A stretch of DNA of 64,000 bases from Acidovorax sp. CF316 (GCF_000276605.1 NZ_AKJX01000112.1:1-64000); one strand, 5' to 3'; positions 53,559 to 62,375 are shown, numbered from the stretch's first letter. Numbers and translations: made by a program. Notes: generated from the sequence alone by a model not told the origin.

Positions 53559-55196
53559 CTACGCCAGCTCGCGCAGCTCCCGCCGCAAAATCTTGCCCAC
53601 GCTGGACTTGGGCAGTGCATCGACAAACACGATCTGCCGGGGCACCTTGTAGGGGGTGAGCTCCCGGCGGCAGTGCTCGGCAATGTCCTGGGCGCTCACG
53701 CGCACCTCGGCCATGCGCACCACGTACAGGCGCAGGGCTTCGCCGGTCTTGTCGTCGGGCACGCCGATGCAGGCGCATTCGAGCACACCGGGGCAGGCGG
53801 TGGCGACGGCCTCGATCTCGTTGGGGAAAACATTGAAGCCTGAGACGAGGACCATGTCCTTCTTGCGGTCCACGATCTTGAGAAAGCCGCGCTCGTCCAT
53901 TTGCCCCACGTCCCCTGTGCGAAAGTACCCGTCTGCCGTGAAGGCGGCGGCATTGGCCTCGGGCTTTTGCCAGTAGCCGGACATGACCTGCGGGCCCTTC
54001 ACGCAGACCTCGCCCGCCGCGCCCACGGGCACCGGGTGGTCGTTGTCGTCGCGCAGTTGCACGTCGGTCGACGGCAGGGGCAGGCCGGTGGTGCCGGTGA
54101 ATGCGCCGACGTAGGCAGGGTTGAAGGTGACGACGGGGCTGGTCTCGCTGAGCCCGTAGCCTTCGCGGATGAACTGGCCCGTGAGGGCCTGCCACCGGGC
54201 GGAGACCGAGGCGATGATGGCGGAGCCCCCGCCCCCCGCCAGACGCAGGTTGGAAAAATCGATCTCCTGCGTGCGCGGGTGCGCGGCCAGGCCTGCGTAC
54301 AGGGTGTTGACGCCCATGAACACGCTGGGGCGCGCGGCCTTCATCACGCCGATCAGGGCGTCGAGGTCGCGCGGGTTGGGCACCAGCCAGTTGTGCGCGC
54401 CCACCGAGAAGTAGGTGACCAGGTTCACCATCAGCGCGAAGATGTGGTACAGCGGAATGGCGGTGACGATGGCCTCCTGCCCGGGGCGCAGGGTGTCGGG
54501 CATGAAGGCCTTGAACTGCTCCACATTGGCCACCAGGTTGCGGTGCGTGAGCATGGCCCCTTTGGACAGGCCCGTGGTGCCGCCGGTGTACTGCAGAAAG
54601 AGCAGGTCGTCTCCCGCCAGCCGCAGTGGCTTGAAGGACAGGCCCGCGCCCTGTGCCAGGGCCTTGGCCAGCGCCGTGGTGGGCAGCGCCAGGCCAGCAT
54701 CCACGGGCGGGCCGGGCAGCGCTGCCGGGCCCCCATCGCCAGGCTCCACGGTGATGACTCTGTGCAGGTCCACCCGGCCCTGGATGGCCGCCAGCGTGGC
54801 GGTGGCGCCGGCATAGATGACGAGGATCCTGGCGCCGGCATCGTGCAGCTGGTGCTCCAGCTCGCGCGGGGTGTACAGGGGGTTCACGTTGACCTGCACC
54901 CCCCCGGCCCGGGCAATGCCCAGCAGCACGATGGGGAAGGCCAGGAGGTTGGGGCACATCACGGCGATGCGGTCACCCTTGCGCACCTGCAGCACGTTCT
55001 GCAGGTAGGCCGCGAACGCGCGGGAGAGGTGGTCCACGTCGGCATAGGTCAGCGTCTGCCCCAGGCAGGTGAATGCCGGATGGTGGGCGTAGCGCTGCAT
55101 GGCCACGTCGAGCAGGTGCACGATGGAGCGCTGCGCGTCGGCGTCGATGTGGGCGGGGATGGTGCCGTAGCTGGCCAGCCAGGGTTGGGGGTGCAT
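53559..55196 (-). CDS. Long-chain-fatty-acid-CoA ligase (FadD-like)
   Basis: A 545-residue ANL-superfamily acyl-CoA synthetase. Motifs: P-loop LFLQYTGGTTGLSKGAMLTHRNLVANVEQ, ISAR-like YHIFALMVNLVTYF, GYGLSETSPVVTFNP, YFRTGDVGQMDERGFLKIVDRKKDMVLVSGFNVFPNEIE, and the catalytic Lys region VDALPKSSVGKILRRELRELA. Activates long-chain fatty acids with ATP and CoA for beta-oxidation or lipid synthesis. ATG 55196 (MHPQPWLASYG) preferred to the upstream 55235 because homology begins there. A serine hydrolase gene lies 79 bp downstream of nothing shared; it is just upstream on the same strand. Confidence 0.92.
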   Translation of the reverse strand: MHPQPWLASYGTIPAHIDADAQRSIVHLLDVAMQRYAHHPAFTCLGQTLTYADVDHLSRAFAAYLQNVLQVRKGDRIAVMCPNLLAFPIVLLGIARAGGVQVNVNPLYTPRELEHQLHDAGARILVIYAGATATLAAIQGRVDLHRVITVEPGDGGPAALPGPPVDAGLALPTTALAKALAQGAGLSFKPLRLAGDDLLFLQYTGGTTGLSKGAMLTHRNLVANVEQFKAFMPDTLRPGQEAIVTAIPLYHIFALMVNLVTYFSVGAHNWLVPNPRDLDALIGVMKAARPSVFMGVNTLYAGLAAHPRTQEIDFSNLRLAGGGGSAIIASVSARWQALTGQFIREGYGLSETSPVVTFNPAYVGAFTGTTGLPLPSTDVQLRDDNDHPVPVGAAGEVCVKGPQVMSGYWQKPEANAAAFTADGYFRTGDVGQMDERGFLKIVDRKKDMVLVSGFNVFPNEIEAVATACPGVLECACIGVPDDKTGEALRLYVVRMAEVRVSAQDIAEHCRRELTPYKVPRQIVFVDALPKSSVGKILRRELRELA

Positions 55197-55275
55197 GGGT
55201 GAAGGTCTCCTTGTGCGGTGTCTTCTTGTGGACAAGCGCAGCCCCGGCCCTGCGGGGCTGCGCAGGGGTCAGCGC

Positions 55276-56574
55276 TCAGCGCAGCGCACCGGCCAGTGCG
55301 GCGAAGGCCAGGCGGTCGTAGTTGTGGGTGAAGGCGGTGTTGGGGATGGGGTGCGACGAGAGCTTGACCACCACCAGCTGTGCGGCCGGGTTGATGTGGA
55401 TGTGCTGGCCCATCAGGCCCTTGGCCTCGTAGCTCCCGTCCACGTCGTGCGGCAGCCACCAGTGGTTGTGGTACGAGTAACCGTTGCGCATGGTCTGGCC
55501 GGAGGCCATGAACTTTTCGGGGTCGGCGCCCTTGCGCAGCTCGGCCACGGTGGCGGGGGAGACCACCTGCTTGTGGTTGTAGTAGCCGTTCTGGCGCAGC
55601 ATTTCGCCCAGGCGGCCCAGGTCGCGCAGCGTGGCGTTGATGCCCACGCTGGTGGACTGCGCCCCCGTGGGGTCGGCCCACACGTAGCCGTCCTGCTCGG
55701 CACCCAGCGGGGCCCAGATGCGTTCGGACAGCAGGGTGGAAAAGCTCTTGCCGGTCACGCGCTGCAGGATCCAGCCGATGACCTCGGTGTCCACCGACTT
55801 GTAATAAAAGCCCTTGCCGTGCTCGCCTTCCTTCTGCACCGTGGGCAGGTAGTCGAGCATGGCCTTGGCACCGGGATAGTTGGCGGGCGCGGGCACCAGG
55901 CCGGCGGCGATGAGGTACTGGAAGATGCCCGATTGGGGGTTGGCAAAGTCCTCGGCGTAGTTCACGCCGGTGGTCATGTCCAGCGTCTGCTGCACGGTGG
56001 CGTCGGCCCAGGCGCTGCCCGCCAGCTCGGGCAGGTAGCGGGTGACGGGGGCGGCGGGGTCGATCAGGCCCTCGCGGATCAGCTCGGTGGCCAGCAGGCC
56101 GGTGAGCGACTTGCTCATGGACCACAGCACATGCGGCACGTGCGCCTGGTTGCCGACGTAGTGGCGTTCGTACACCACGCGGCCCTGGTGCATGACCAGC
56201 AGGCCGTCGGTGTAGGTGGCCTTCTGCCACTCGGCCAGCGTGGTGCGGGCGCCCTTGTCGTCGAGGAAGGCCAGGCCGTCGAGCTCGCGCGGCGCAGCCT
56301 GCAGTTCGCTCGCGGGGCCCGGGCCGCGCGCAATGTTGGCGGTGGGCCCAAGCTCGCGCAGGTGGTGCAGGGCCCAGCGGGCGTTGGGGTACTTGAGGAT
56401 GGTGCCCAGCCGCACCTGCTTGTCGGGCGCGGGCGGAAAGCCCTGCATGAGCTTGAGCGCCACGGGGTCGGTGGCGTCGGGCGGCGGCAATGCAGGCTGC
56501 GCATGGCTGGCGTGGGCCAGGGCGAGAAGGGCCGTGGCGACGGCAAGCGACAGGGCGCGGCGGGGAAGGGGCAT
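55276..56574 (-). CDS. Exported class C beta-lactamase-related serine hydrolase
   Basis: A 432-residue serine hydrolase with signal peptide (ALSLAVATALLALAHASHAQ). The class-C/penicillin-binding-protein fold (beta-lactamase-related, PF00144 type) has catalytic S-x-x-K in HVLWSMSKSLTGLLATELI; the likely Tyr-containing second motif is YKSVDTEVIGWIL, with a following GTG/HxG-like segment less clear. Similar proteins include esterases, D-Ala carboxypeptidases and 6-aminohexanoate-dimer hydrolases, and the sequence context does not tell which. The gene is followed after 80 bp by the FadD-like gene on the same strand. Confidence 0.82.
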   Translation of the reverse strand: MPLPRRALSLAVATALLALAHASHAQPALPPPDATDPVALKLMQGFPPAPDKQVRLGTILKYPNARWALHHLRELGPTANIARGPGPASELQAAPRELDGLAFLDDKGARTTLAEWQKATYTDGLLVMHQGRVVYERHYVGNQAHVPHVLWSMSKSLTGLLATELIREGLIDPAAPVTRYLPELAGSAWADATVQQTLDMTTGVNYAEDFANPQSGIFQYLIAAGLVPAPANYPGAKAMLDYLPTVQKEGEHGKGFYYKSVDTEVIGWILQRVTGKSFSTLLSERIWAPLGAEQDGYVWADPTGAQSTSVGINATLRDLGRLGEMLRQNGYYNHKQVVSPATVAELRKGADPEKFMASGQTMRNGYSYHNHWWLPHDVDGSYEAKGLMGQHIHINPAAQLVVVKLSSHPIPNTAFTHNYDRLAFAALAGALR

Positions 56575-56651
56575 GGTGAAGTTCTCCTGGAAATAAGGGG
56601 AAGGGACAGGGGGGATGGGAGGATGGAAAAAAGGCGCAGCTCAGCCAGTGC

Positions 56652-57134
56652 TCATGGCGGGGCCCCTGCGGCAGCGGGCGCGGGCCGGCGCCACACCTGG
56701 GTCTTGCCGAACAGCGCGATGCCCACGTAGGCGTGCACCCGCAGCTGGTCGGGCCCGGCGGGGGTGAGGGTGGCGCTGTAGGTCTTGGCGTTCTCGCGGT
56801 TGTAGATTTCGCCCTGGTGTTCGTTGGCGCCGCTTTCCTTGAAGCCCGAGAGGATGGTCATGCCCAGCGCGGGGCGCTTGTCGGCGAACTCGCCGGCCTG
56901 GCCGGGGCCTGCCATGGAGCGGTTGGCCATGACCCGCACGACCTTGCCGAACAGGGTGGGGCTGCCGGCGTTGCAGGGGGCGATCTCCACTTCGAGGTTG
57001 CCGCTTTCGGTGACCCAGCGGCCCAGCGGGGCCCGGGGTTCGGCGCCGGCCTGCTGGGCGCTGGCGGGCAGCGCGGCAAACAGCAGGGCAAGCGCGGCCA
57101 GCAGGGGGCGGGCGGTGGCAGACTGCGGTGTCAT
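56652..57134 (-). CDS. DUF2147 exported protein
   Basis: A 160-residue protein with a signal peptide (LLAALALLFAALPASAQQ) and the DUF2147 domain: PLGRWVTESGNLEVEIAPC, LFGKVVRVMANRSM, GMTILSGFKESGANEHQGEIYNRENAKTYSATLTPAGPDQLRVHAYVGIALFGKTQVWRR. This small periplasmic family is of unknown function, often near signalling or lipid genes. It is divergent from the response-regulator gene (168-bp spacer) and may be regulated by it. Confidence 0.85.
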   Translation of the reverse strand: MTPQSATARPLLAALALLFAALPASAQQAGAEPRAPLGRWVTESGNLEVEIAPCNAGSPTLFGKVVRVMANRSMAGPGQAGEFADKRPALGMTILSGFKESGANEHQGEIYNRENAKTYSATLTPAGPDQLRVHAYVGIALFGKTQVWRRPAPAAAGAPP

Positions 57135-57302
57135 GGAAGGCGTCCTCGTGAAGTTCAGGAAGACTGCATTGGAGCCAGCGCAGGTATCGGGCATTTGTTC
57201 TGCGGGGGCCTTTTGGTGTGCAGGCATGTCGGTACCGCACGCAGACAAGTTGGGATACAAACCCCCTGCGGATGCCCCCGCATTGCCCGGAGAATCGGCC
57301 CC

Positions 57303-58070
57303 ATGCAGCAACAGCACCAGCAGCCTGAAGACCATGTACTGATCGTCGACGACGACGCCGGCATCCGCGAGCTGGCGGCCCAGTACCTGCGCAAGCAGGG
57401 CCTGCAGGTGAGCGTGGCGGCCGACGGGCGGCAGATGCGCGCGGTGCTGGCGGGCACGCGCATCGACCTCTTGGTGCTGGACCTGATGCTGCCCGGCACC
57501 GACGGCATCACCCTGTGCCGCGAGCTGCGTGGCCCGGGGGCGCCGGTGCTGCCCATCATCATGCTCACGGCGCGCAGCGACGAGGCCGACCGCATCCTGG
57601 GCCTGGAGCTGGGCGCCGACGACTACGTGACCAAGCCCTTTGCCGCACGCGAGCTGCTGGCGCGCATCCACGCGGTGCTGCGGCGCACGCGCATGCTGCC
57701 GCCCAACCTGGCGGCGGCCGAGCCGGTGCGCGAACTCGCCTTTGGCGACTGGCGCCTGGACACCACGGCGCGCCACCTGCTCGATGCGAGCGGCGCGGTG
57801 GTGGCGCTGTCGGGGGCCGAGTACCGGCTGCTGCGCGTGCTGCTGGACCACCCGCAGCGCGTGCTCACGCGCGACCAGCTGCTACAGCTGACGCAGGGGC
57901 GCGATGCCGAGGTGTTCGACCGCTCCATCGACCTGCTGGTGAGCCGCGTGCGCCAGCGCCTGGGCGACGGGGTGCGTGGCTCGCGCTACATCAAGACGGT
58001 GCGCAACGAGGGCTATGTGTTCTGCGCCGCGGTGCAGGCCGTACAGACGAACGCAGGGCCTGGGGCATGA
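57303..58070 (+). CDS. OmpR-family response regulator
   Basis: A 255-residue response regulator. Receiver domain (about 8-122): VLIVDDDAGIRELAAQYLRKQG (acidic pocket), phospho-acceptor Asp in LLVLDLMLPGTDGITLC, and the conserved Thr and Lys in IIMLTARSDEADRILGLELGADDYVTKPF. The C-terminal OmpR/PhoB winged HTH reads LSGAEYRLLRVLLDHPQRVLTRDQLLQLTQGRDAEVFDRSIDLLVSRVRQRLGDG...IKTVRNEGYVF. Closest in type to OmpR-like regulators that pair with EnvZ-like kinases. The ATGA overlap with the kinase gene confirms the pair. Confidence 0.93.
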   Translation: MQQQHQQPEDHVLIVDDDAGIRELAAQYLRKQGLQVSVAADGRQMRAVLAGTRIDLLVLDLMLPGTDGITLCRELRGPGAPVLPIIMLTARSDEADRILGLELGADDYVTKPFAARELLARIHAVLRRTRMLPPNLAAAEPVRELAFGDWRLDTTARHLLDASGAVVALSGAEYRLLRVLLDHPQRVLTRDQLLQLTQGRDAEVFDRSIDLLVSRVRQRLGDGVRGSRYIKTVRNEGYVFCAAVQAVQTNAGPGA

Positions 58071-59389
58071 CGCGCTGGTGGCCGGGCTCGCTGTTCGGGC
58101 GCATCCTGCTGGTGCTGGCCCTGGGCCTGGCGCTGGCGCATGCGCTGACCTTCATGCTGGCGGTGACCGAGCGCAGCATGAGCATGCGCAGCGCCATGGT
58201 GGGCTACCTGGCGAGTGACGTGGCCAGCTCGGTGGCGGTGCTGGAGCGCCTGCCCGCCGATGAGCGCCCGCAATGGCTGACGCGCCTGGCGCGGCGCAAC
58301 TACCGCTTCGTGCTGGCCGAGCCGCTGCCGGTGCCCGCCAGCCCATCGGCCCTGGCGGTGATGGTGTCGGGCGCCGTGGCCGCCGCGCTGCCGCCCGGGC
58401 GCACGGTGCAGGTGGTGGACCCCGGCGTGCCGGGCACCGAGCTGCGGCTGCAGCTGCGCCTGGCCGACGGCACGCCGCTGGCGGTGGACATGGACGAGCC
58501 GCGGCTGCAGGTGTCGCCCTGGGTGCTGGCGGCCCTGGCGCTGCAGCTGGTGGTGCTGGTGGGCCTGTGCGCCTGGGCCGTGCGCGCGGCCACGCGCCCG
58601 CTGAACACCCTGGCCGACGCCGCCGACGCGCTGGGCCCCGCGCAGCCGGCCAACCCCATGGCCGAGGACGGCCCGCGCGAGGTGGTGCGCGCCGCCGCGG
58701 CCTTCAACCGCATGCAGCAGCGCATACAGGCGCACCTGCAGGAGCGCATGCAGATCCTGGCGGCGGTGTCGCACGACCTGCAGACCCCCATCACGCGCCT
58801 GCGGCTGCGCGCCGACCTGCTCGACGACGCGCCCCTGCGCGAGCGGCTGCACGCCGACCTGGCGGAGATGCAGTCGCTGGTGGAGGAGGGCATTGCCTAC
58901 GCGCGCTCCCCCCAGGCCGTGCGCGAGCCGCTGCAGCGCGTGGACCTGCGCGCGCTGGTGGAGAGCCTGGCCATGGACTATGCCGACGCGGGCATGCCGG
59001 TGCGCGTGCTGCACGCAGCCGATGGCATCTGCGACACACGCCCGCAGGCGCTGCGCCGGCTGCTGTGCAACCTGGTGGACAACGCGCTCAAGTTCGCGGG
59101 CAGCGCCGAGCTGGCCGTGGAGGCGGGTGACAAGGGCGCACAGGGCGTGGAGGGCGCATGGCGCGTGCGCGTGCTGGACCGCGGCCCGGGCATACCCCAG
59201 GCCGACCTGGCCGCCGTGCTGCAGCCCTATGTGCGCCTGGAGGACTCGCGCAACCGCGGCACGGGCGGCACGGGCCTGGGCCTGGCCATTGCGAACGAGC
59301 TGGCGCAGGCGCTGGGCGGGCGCCTGGTGCTGGCGCCGCGCGAGGGTGGCAGCGAGGGGCTGGAAGCGCGGGTGGAGCTGCCGCGGTAG
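58067..59389 (+). CDS. Sensor histidine kinase (EnvZ-like)
   Basis: A 440-residue kinase: N-terminal membrane helix (GRILLVLALGLALAHALTFML), periplasmic domain (~35-155), second helix (WVLAALALQLVVLVGLCAWAV), HAMP linker, H-box LAAVSHDLQTPITRLRLRADLLDD, N-box LVDNALKFAG, G1 DRGPGIPQAD and G2 GTGGTGLGLAIANELAQALGG. Two transmembrane segments and the short periplasmic loop suggest envelope sensing (osmotic or periplasmic stress). Signal unknown. Start ATG 58067 overlaps the regulator's stop by 4 bp. Confidence 0.93.
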   Translation: MTRWWPGSLFGRILLVLALGLALAHALTFMLAVTERSMSMRSAMVGYLASDVASSVAVLERLPADERPQWLTRLARRNYRFVLAEPLPVPASPSALAVMVSGAVAAALPPGRTVQVVDPGVPGTELRLQLRLADGTPLAVDMDEPRLQVSPWVLAALALQLVVLVGLCAWAVRAATRPLNTLADAADALGPAQPANPMAEDGPREVVRAAAAFNRMQQRIQAHLQERMQILAAVSHDLQTPITRLRLRADLLDDAPLRERLHADLAEMQSLVEEGIAYARSPQAVREPLQRVDLRALVESLAMDYADAGMPVRVLHAADGICDTRPQALRRLLCNLVDNALKFAGSAELAVEAGDKGAQGVEGAWRVRVLDRGPGIPQADLAAVLQPYVRLEDSRNRGTGGTGLGLAIANELAQALGGRLVLAPREGGSEGLEARVELPR

Positions 59390-59450
59390 CGCTGGGGGAC
59401 AGCGCTGGTACAGTGCCCTTTCCGTGGATTGACTCGTGACAGGGAACGCC

Positions 59451-60233
59451 ATGACAGACAGCAGCAACAGCAAGCAGCAGCAGCACATCCGCATCGGCAT
59501 CGGCGGCTGGACCTTCGAGCCCTGGCGCGACAACTTCTACCCGGCCGGCCTGTCGCACGCCAAGGAGCTGCACTACGCCAGCCGCCAGCTCACGGCCATC
59601 GAGGTCAACGGCACCTACTACAGCACCTTCAAGCCGCCGACCTTTGCCAAGTGGCATGGCGACACGCCCGATGGCTTCATGTTCTCGCTCAAGGCCAACC
59701 GCTTTGCGACCAACCGGCGCGTGCTGGCCGATGCGGGCGATTCGATCAGCCGCTTTGTCGACAGCGGCATCTCCGAGCTCAAGGACAAGCTCGGCCCCAT
59801 CGTCTGGCAGTTCATGCCCACCAAGCAGTTCGAGCCGGGGGATTTCGAGGCCTTTCTCGCCCTGCTGCCCAAAGCGGTGGACGGGCGCGCGCTGCGCCAT
59901 GTGCTGGACGTGCGGCATGAGAGCTTTGCCACGCCGGTCTTCATCGAGCTGGCGCGCCGCTATGGCTGCGTGCCGGTGCACACCGATTCCGAGAAATTCC
60001 CGGCCATCGCCGATGCACAGGCCGACTTCGCCTACCTGCGGCTGATGCGCAGCCAGGCCGATGTACCCACGGGCTACACGCCCGAGGCGATTGCGCAGTG
60101 GGCCCAGGGCGTGCGCAGCTGGACCGGCGGCGAGCGCCCGCGCGATGTGTTCGTGTACTTCATCAATGGCGCGAAGGAGCGGGCACCAGCCGGGGCGATG
60201 GAGCTACTCAAGCAGCTCGGCCTGCGCGCCTGA
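59451..60233 (+). CDS. DUF72-family TIM-barrel protein
   Basis: A 260-residue DUF72 protein: IRIGIGGWTFEPWRDNFYPAGLSHAKELHYASRQLTAIEVNGTYYSTFKPPTFAKWHGDTPDGFMFSLKANRFAT, LDVRHESFA, VHTDSEKFPAIADA, and DVFVYFINGAKERAPAGAMELLKQLG. The family is a TIM barrel resembling sugar isomerases/endonucleases; function is unsettled. ATG 59451 has AGGGA 6 bp upstream and is preferred over GTG 59436. Confidence 0.88.
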   Translation: MTDSSNSKQQQHIRIGIGGWTFEPWRDNFYPAGLSHAKELHYASRQLTAIEVNGTYYSTFKPPTFAKWHGDTPDGFMFSLKANRFATNRRVLADAGDSISRFVDSGISELKDKLGPIVWQFMPTKQFEPGDFEAFLALLPKAVDGRALRHVLDVRHESFATPVFIELARRYGCVPVHTDSEKFPAIADAQADFAYLRLMRSQADVPTGYTPEAIAQWAQGVRSWTGGERPRDVFVYFINGAKERAPAGAMELLKQLGLRA

Positions 60234-60236
60234 AAC

Positions 60237-60530
60237 CTATACCGTCTCGCGCTGCGTGAAGCCCTGCGGCGCTTCGCCGCCATCGGGCACATTGCCCACC
60301 ACCACGCGGTCCACCCGCGCCTGCGCGGGCCCCTGCTGCGCCCAATCGACGAGGGCCTGCACCGCCTGAGGGCTGCCCCAGGCGCAGGCCTCCACCCGGC
60401 CGCCGCTGCGGTTGCGCACCCAGCCCTGCACGCCCAGGCGCTCGGCGGCCTGGACCATGGACCAGCGGTAGCCCACGCCCTGCACATGGCCGGTGATCAA
60501 CAGGTGGCGGGTGATGGTTTCTTCATTCAT
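60237..60530 (-). CDS. Acylphosphatase
   Basis: A 97-residue acylphosphatase with the alpha/beta sandwich. Catalytic Arg in GHVQGVGYRWSMVQAAERLGV (phosphate-binding loop G-x-V-x-G-V-G-Y-R) and catalytic Asn in GWVRNRSGGRVEA. Hydrolyses acylphosphates such as carbamoyl- or acetyl-phosphate. The stop lies 3 bp past the convergent DUF72 gene. Confidence 0.93.
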   Translation of the reverse strand: MNEETITRHLLITGHVQGVGYRWSMVQAAERLGVQGWVRNRSGGRVEACAWGSPQAVQALVDWAQQGPAQARVDRVVVGNVPDGGEAPQGFTQRETV

Positions 60531-60587
60531 GGGGGCACTGTACCGCGTGGCTTGTGGGTCCGGTGTTCCGGGCGCACACTGCCCCGC

Positions 60588-60839
60588 ATGACTGCACGCA
60601 AGGCCCTGCCCGCCATCGACACCGACCGCTGCACCGGCTGCGGCTGGTGCATAGGCGTGTGCCCACCGCATGTGCTGTCGCTGCAGGTGCAGGGGCCACA
60701 GCCCTGGGGGCCCAAGCGCTCCACGCTGCACGACGAGGCGGGCTGCACGGGCTGCGCGCTGTGTGCGGTGCGCTGCCCGTTCGATGCGATACGCATGGTG
60801 CGCGCCGACCCTGGACCACTACCACAATCGGCGCAGTGA
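60588..60839 (+). CDS. Small 2[4Fe-4S] ferredoxin
   Basis: An 83-residue protein with two 4Fe-4S binding motifs: CTGCGWCIGVCPP and CTGCALCAVRCPF (C-x2-C-x2-C-x3-C-P each). Such small ferredoxins carry electrons between dehydrogenases and reductases. ATG 60588 starts just before the first motif (MTARKALPAIDTDRC). No partner enzyme lies next to it; the acylphosphatase gene diverges 57 bp upstream. Confidence 0.9.
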   Translation: MTARKALPAIDTDRCTGCGWCIGVCPPHVLSLQVQGPQPWGPKRSTLHDEAGCTGCALCAVRCPFDAIRMVRADPGPLPQSAQ

Positions 60840-60921
60840 ACTGCGAAAAAAATACCGCGCCGAGATGCGCAAAATGGGTCGCATTTCCTGAAGAAAGCCT
60901 TTTCAAGTCATAGACTTGGCG

Positions 60922-62067
60922 ATGCTTTTTAAGTCGCAATATTTTTCGCAGTACACCCACCCTTCACAGATGCAGCCACTGCTGCCAGCAACGCGCCGAT
61001 TGGGCCCCTTGCTGGAGCAGGCGCATGGCCTGGTCCGCAGGGCCGACCGGCTGTCGGGCCTGTGCCAGCCCGGGGCCCTGGGCGGGCTGCGCGGATTGCT
61101 GCGGGCGATGAATGCGTTCTACGCCCAAAAGTTCGAGGGTCTGAAAATGCAGCCGCTGGAGATCGAGCAGGCCCTGCGCGGCGAGCGGGCCGCCGATCCC
61201 GAAAAGGCCGGGCGCCAGCGGATGGCGCTGGCGCACATGGCCACCGAGGCCCAGCTGGAAATGCGGTGGCCCGCGTGGAATGCCAAAACGGTGTGGTCGC
61301 CCCAAATGGTGTGCGACATCCACCAGGATGTGTATGCGCGCCTGCCCGAGGCGGACCGGGCCTTGAAAGGGGGCGCCACATTGCGGCCCGGCACGCTGCA
61401 ATCCGGGCCCGCAAAAGTACGAGCGTTGCTGGAGCAGTGGGGAAATGTCTACGGCAGCGTTCGCCAGGTCGACATGCAGGTGCTGGCAATGGCCGCATCG
61501 CACCAGCGCCTGGTATGCATGCAGCCGTTCCGCGAGGGCAGTGGCCGCGTGGCCGGGCTGCACACCCATCTGGTGCTGGGGCACCTGGGCCTGACCAATG
61601 GCCTGTGGTCGCCGCTGCGCGGCTTCGCGCGCAGCCAGGATGCCTACCGCGCCCACCTGGCTGCGGCCACCGATCCCCGGGGCCTGGAGGCGTGGATCGG
61701 CTATGTGCTGGCCCAGTGCGGGGAGCAGGTGCAGTTGATGACCGGCCTGCTCGCACCGCAGGACATGCAGGACCGCATCGCGGCCTGCCTGGGCTTCGAG
61801 GAGCATGTGGTCAAGCAAGGGGTACGCACCGAGTCCTTGCGCGCATTGCACTACCTGTTCGTGACGCAGGGGGCCCTGGAGCGCCGGGACTTCAAGGCGA
61901 TGCTGGGGCTGGGCGACCGCATGGCCACCACGCAGATCAGCGCATTGCTGCAGCGCGGCCTGCTGGAGACCGACTCGCCGCACGGCAAGCTGCGTTTTGG
62001 CGTGCCGCAGCACGCACTGCGCTTCTACTTCCCGAAGCTGTGGCCCGAGGCGGAACGCGAGGCGTAG
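60922..62067 (+). CDS. Fic-family protein with degenerate catalytic motif
   Basis: A 381-residue Fic-like protein. N-terminal region: LLEQAHGLVRRADRLSGL and MNAFYAQKFEGLKMQPLEIEQALRG (Fic N-terminal helices and substrate-side segment). The core reads MAASHQRLVCMQPFREGSGRVAGLHTHLVLGHLGL. The family signature is HxFx(D/E)GNGR; here His is Gln and Asn is Ser (QPFREGSGR), so AMPylation by the usual mechanism may be lost. The C-terminus (ATTQISALLQRGLLETD, FGVPQHALRFYFPKL) looks like a winged helix. Translation may start at TTG 60916 or ATG 60922; ATG preferred. Confidence 0.8.
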   Translation: MLFKSQYFSQYTHPSQMQPLLPATRRLGPLLEQAHGLVRRADRLSGLCQPGALGGLRGLLRAMNAFYAQKFEGLKMQPLEIEQALRGERAADPEKAGRQRMALAHMATEAQLEMRWPAWNAKTVWSPQMVCDIHQDVYARLPEADRALKGGATLRPGTLQSGPAKVRALLEQWGNVYGSVRQVDMQVLAMAASHQRLVCMQPFREGSGRVAGLHTHLVLGHLGLTNGLWSPLRGFARSQDAYRAHLAAATDPRGLEAWIGYVLAQCGEQVQLMTGLLAPQDMQDRIAACLGFEEHVVKQGVRTESLRALHYLFVTQGALERRDFKAMLGLGDRMATTQISALLQRGLLETDSPHGKLRFGVPQHALRFYFPKLWPEAEREA

Positions 62068-62100
62068 CCGCATTGCGCAGCGCCTGCGCCATACCGCCCC

Positions 62101-62131
62101 TTGACGCCCCCCAGGCCCAATCCGCTACACT
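62101..62131 (+). promoter_or_regulatory. Putative promoter of the hom leader transcript
   Basis: TTGACG (62101-62106) and TACACT (62126-62131) are separated by 19 bp, slightly long. If TACACT is the -10, transcription would start at about 62138-62139, practically on the ATG of the leader peptide, so the leader would be translated from a leaderless mRNA. Confidence 0.5.
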
Positions 62132-62138
62132 GGCAGCC

Positions 62139-62267
62139 ATGTCGTACACCTCCATCCCCACCGCACGTGCTGCCGCTGCCCCCATGGGCGTTTGCATGAT
62201 GCTGCCTGCGTTCACGCGGGCGATGGGTGCACGAATGATTACCACCATTACCCCCGCGGCCACCTGA
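62139..62267 (+). CDS. Threonine/isoleucine-rich leader peptide of homoserine dehydrogenase
   Basis: A 42-residue peptide whose end, ARMITTITPAAT, resembles the Thr/Ile run of enteric ThrL (which has TTITTTITITT). Thr codons: residues 4, 8, 26, 35, 36, 38 and 42; Ile: 6, 34 and 37. No ribosome-binding site precedes it (see promoter). It ends inside the first of two mutually exclusive hairpins, 163 bp before the hom start. Ribosome stalling at the Thr/Ile codons when these charged tRNAs are scarce would choose the downstream RNA structure. It is a known logic in gammaproteobacteria; its presence here is inferred from sequence. Confidence 0.7.
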   Translation: MSYTSIPTARAAAAPMGVCMMLPAFTRAMGARMITTITPAAT

Positions 62268-62375
62268 GCACGCGCAGGTGGCCGTTTCGGCAGCCACCTG
62301 GTGATCGCTCTCTCCCTCCTCCCCGGAATGAACGAATGAAACCCAGCTCTGGCAGCTGGGTTTTTGTTTTGTTTG
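62257..62375 (+). promoter_or_regulatory. Attenuator: competing hairpins and intrinsic terminator
   Basis: Segment A CGGCCACCTG (62257-62266) pairs perfectly with B CAGGTGGCCG (62275-62284); B also pairs with C GCCACCTG (62293-62300), so A:B and B:C exclude each other. Then AAACCCAGCT (62339-62348) and AGCTGGGTTT (62354-62363) form a 10-bp terminator followed by T-rich sequence (TTTGTTTTGTTTG). A covers the leader peptide's last codons and stop, so a ribosome there would block A:B. It lies 55 bp upstream of hom. Confidence 0.72.

Noticed and set aside
62139-62375. Metabolite riboswitch upstream of hom
   Set aside because: The region encodes a Thr/Ile-rich peptide and simple alternative hairpins; no known riboswitch core was recognised.
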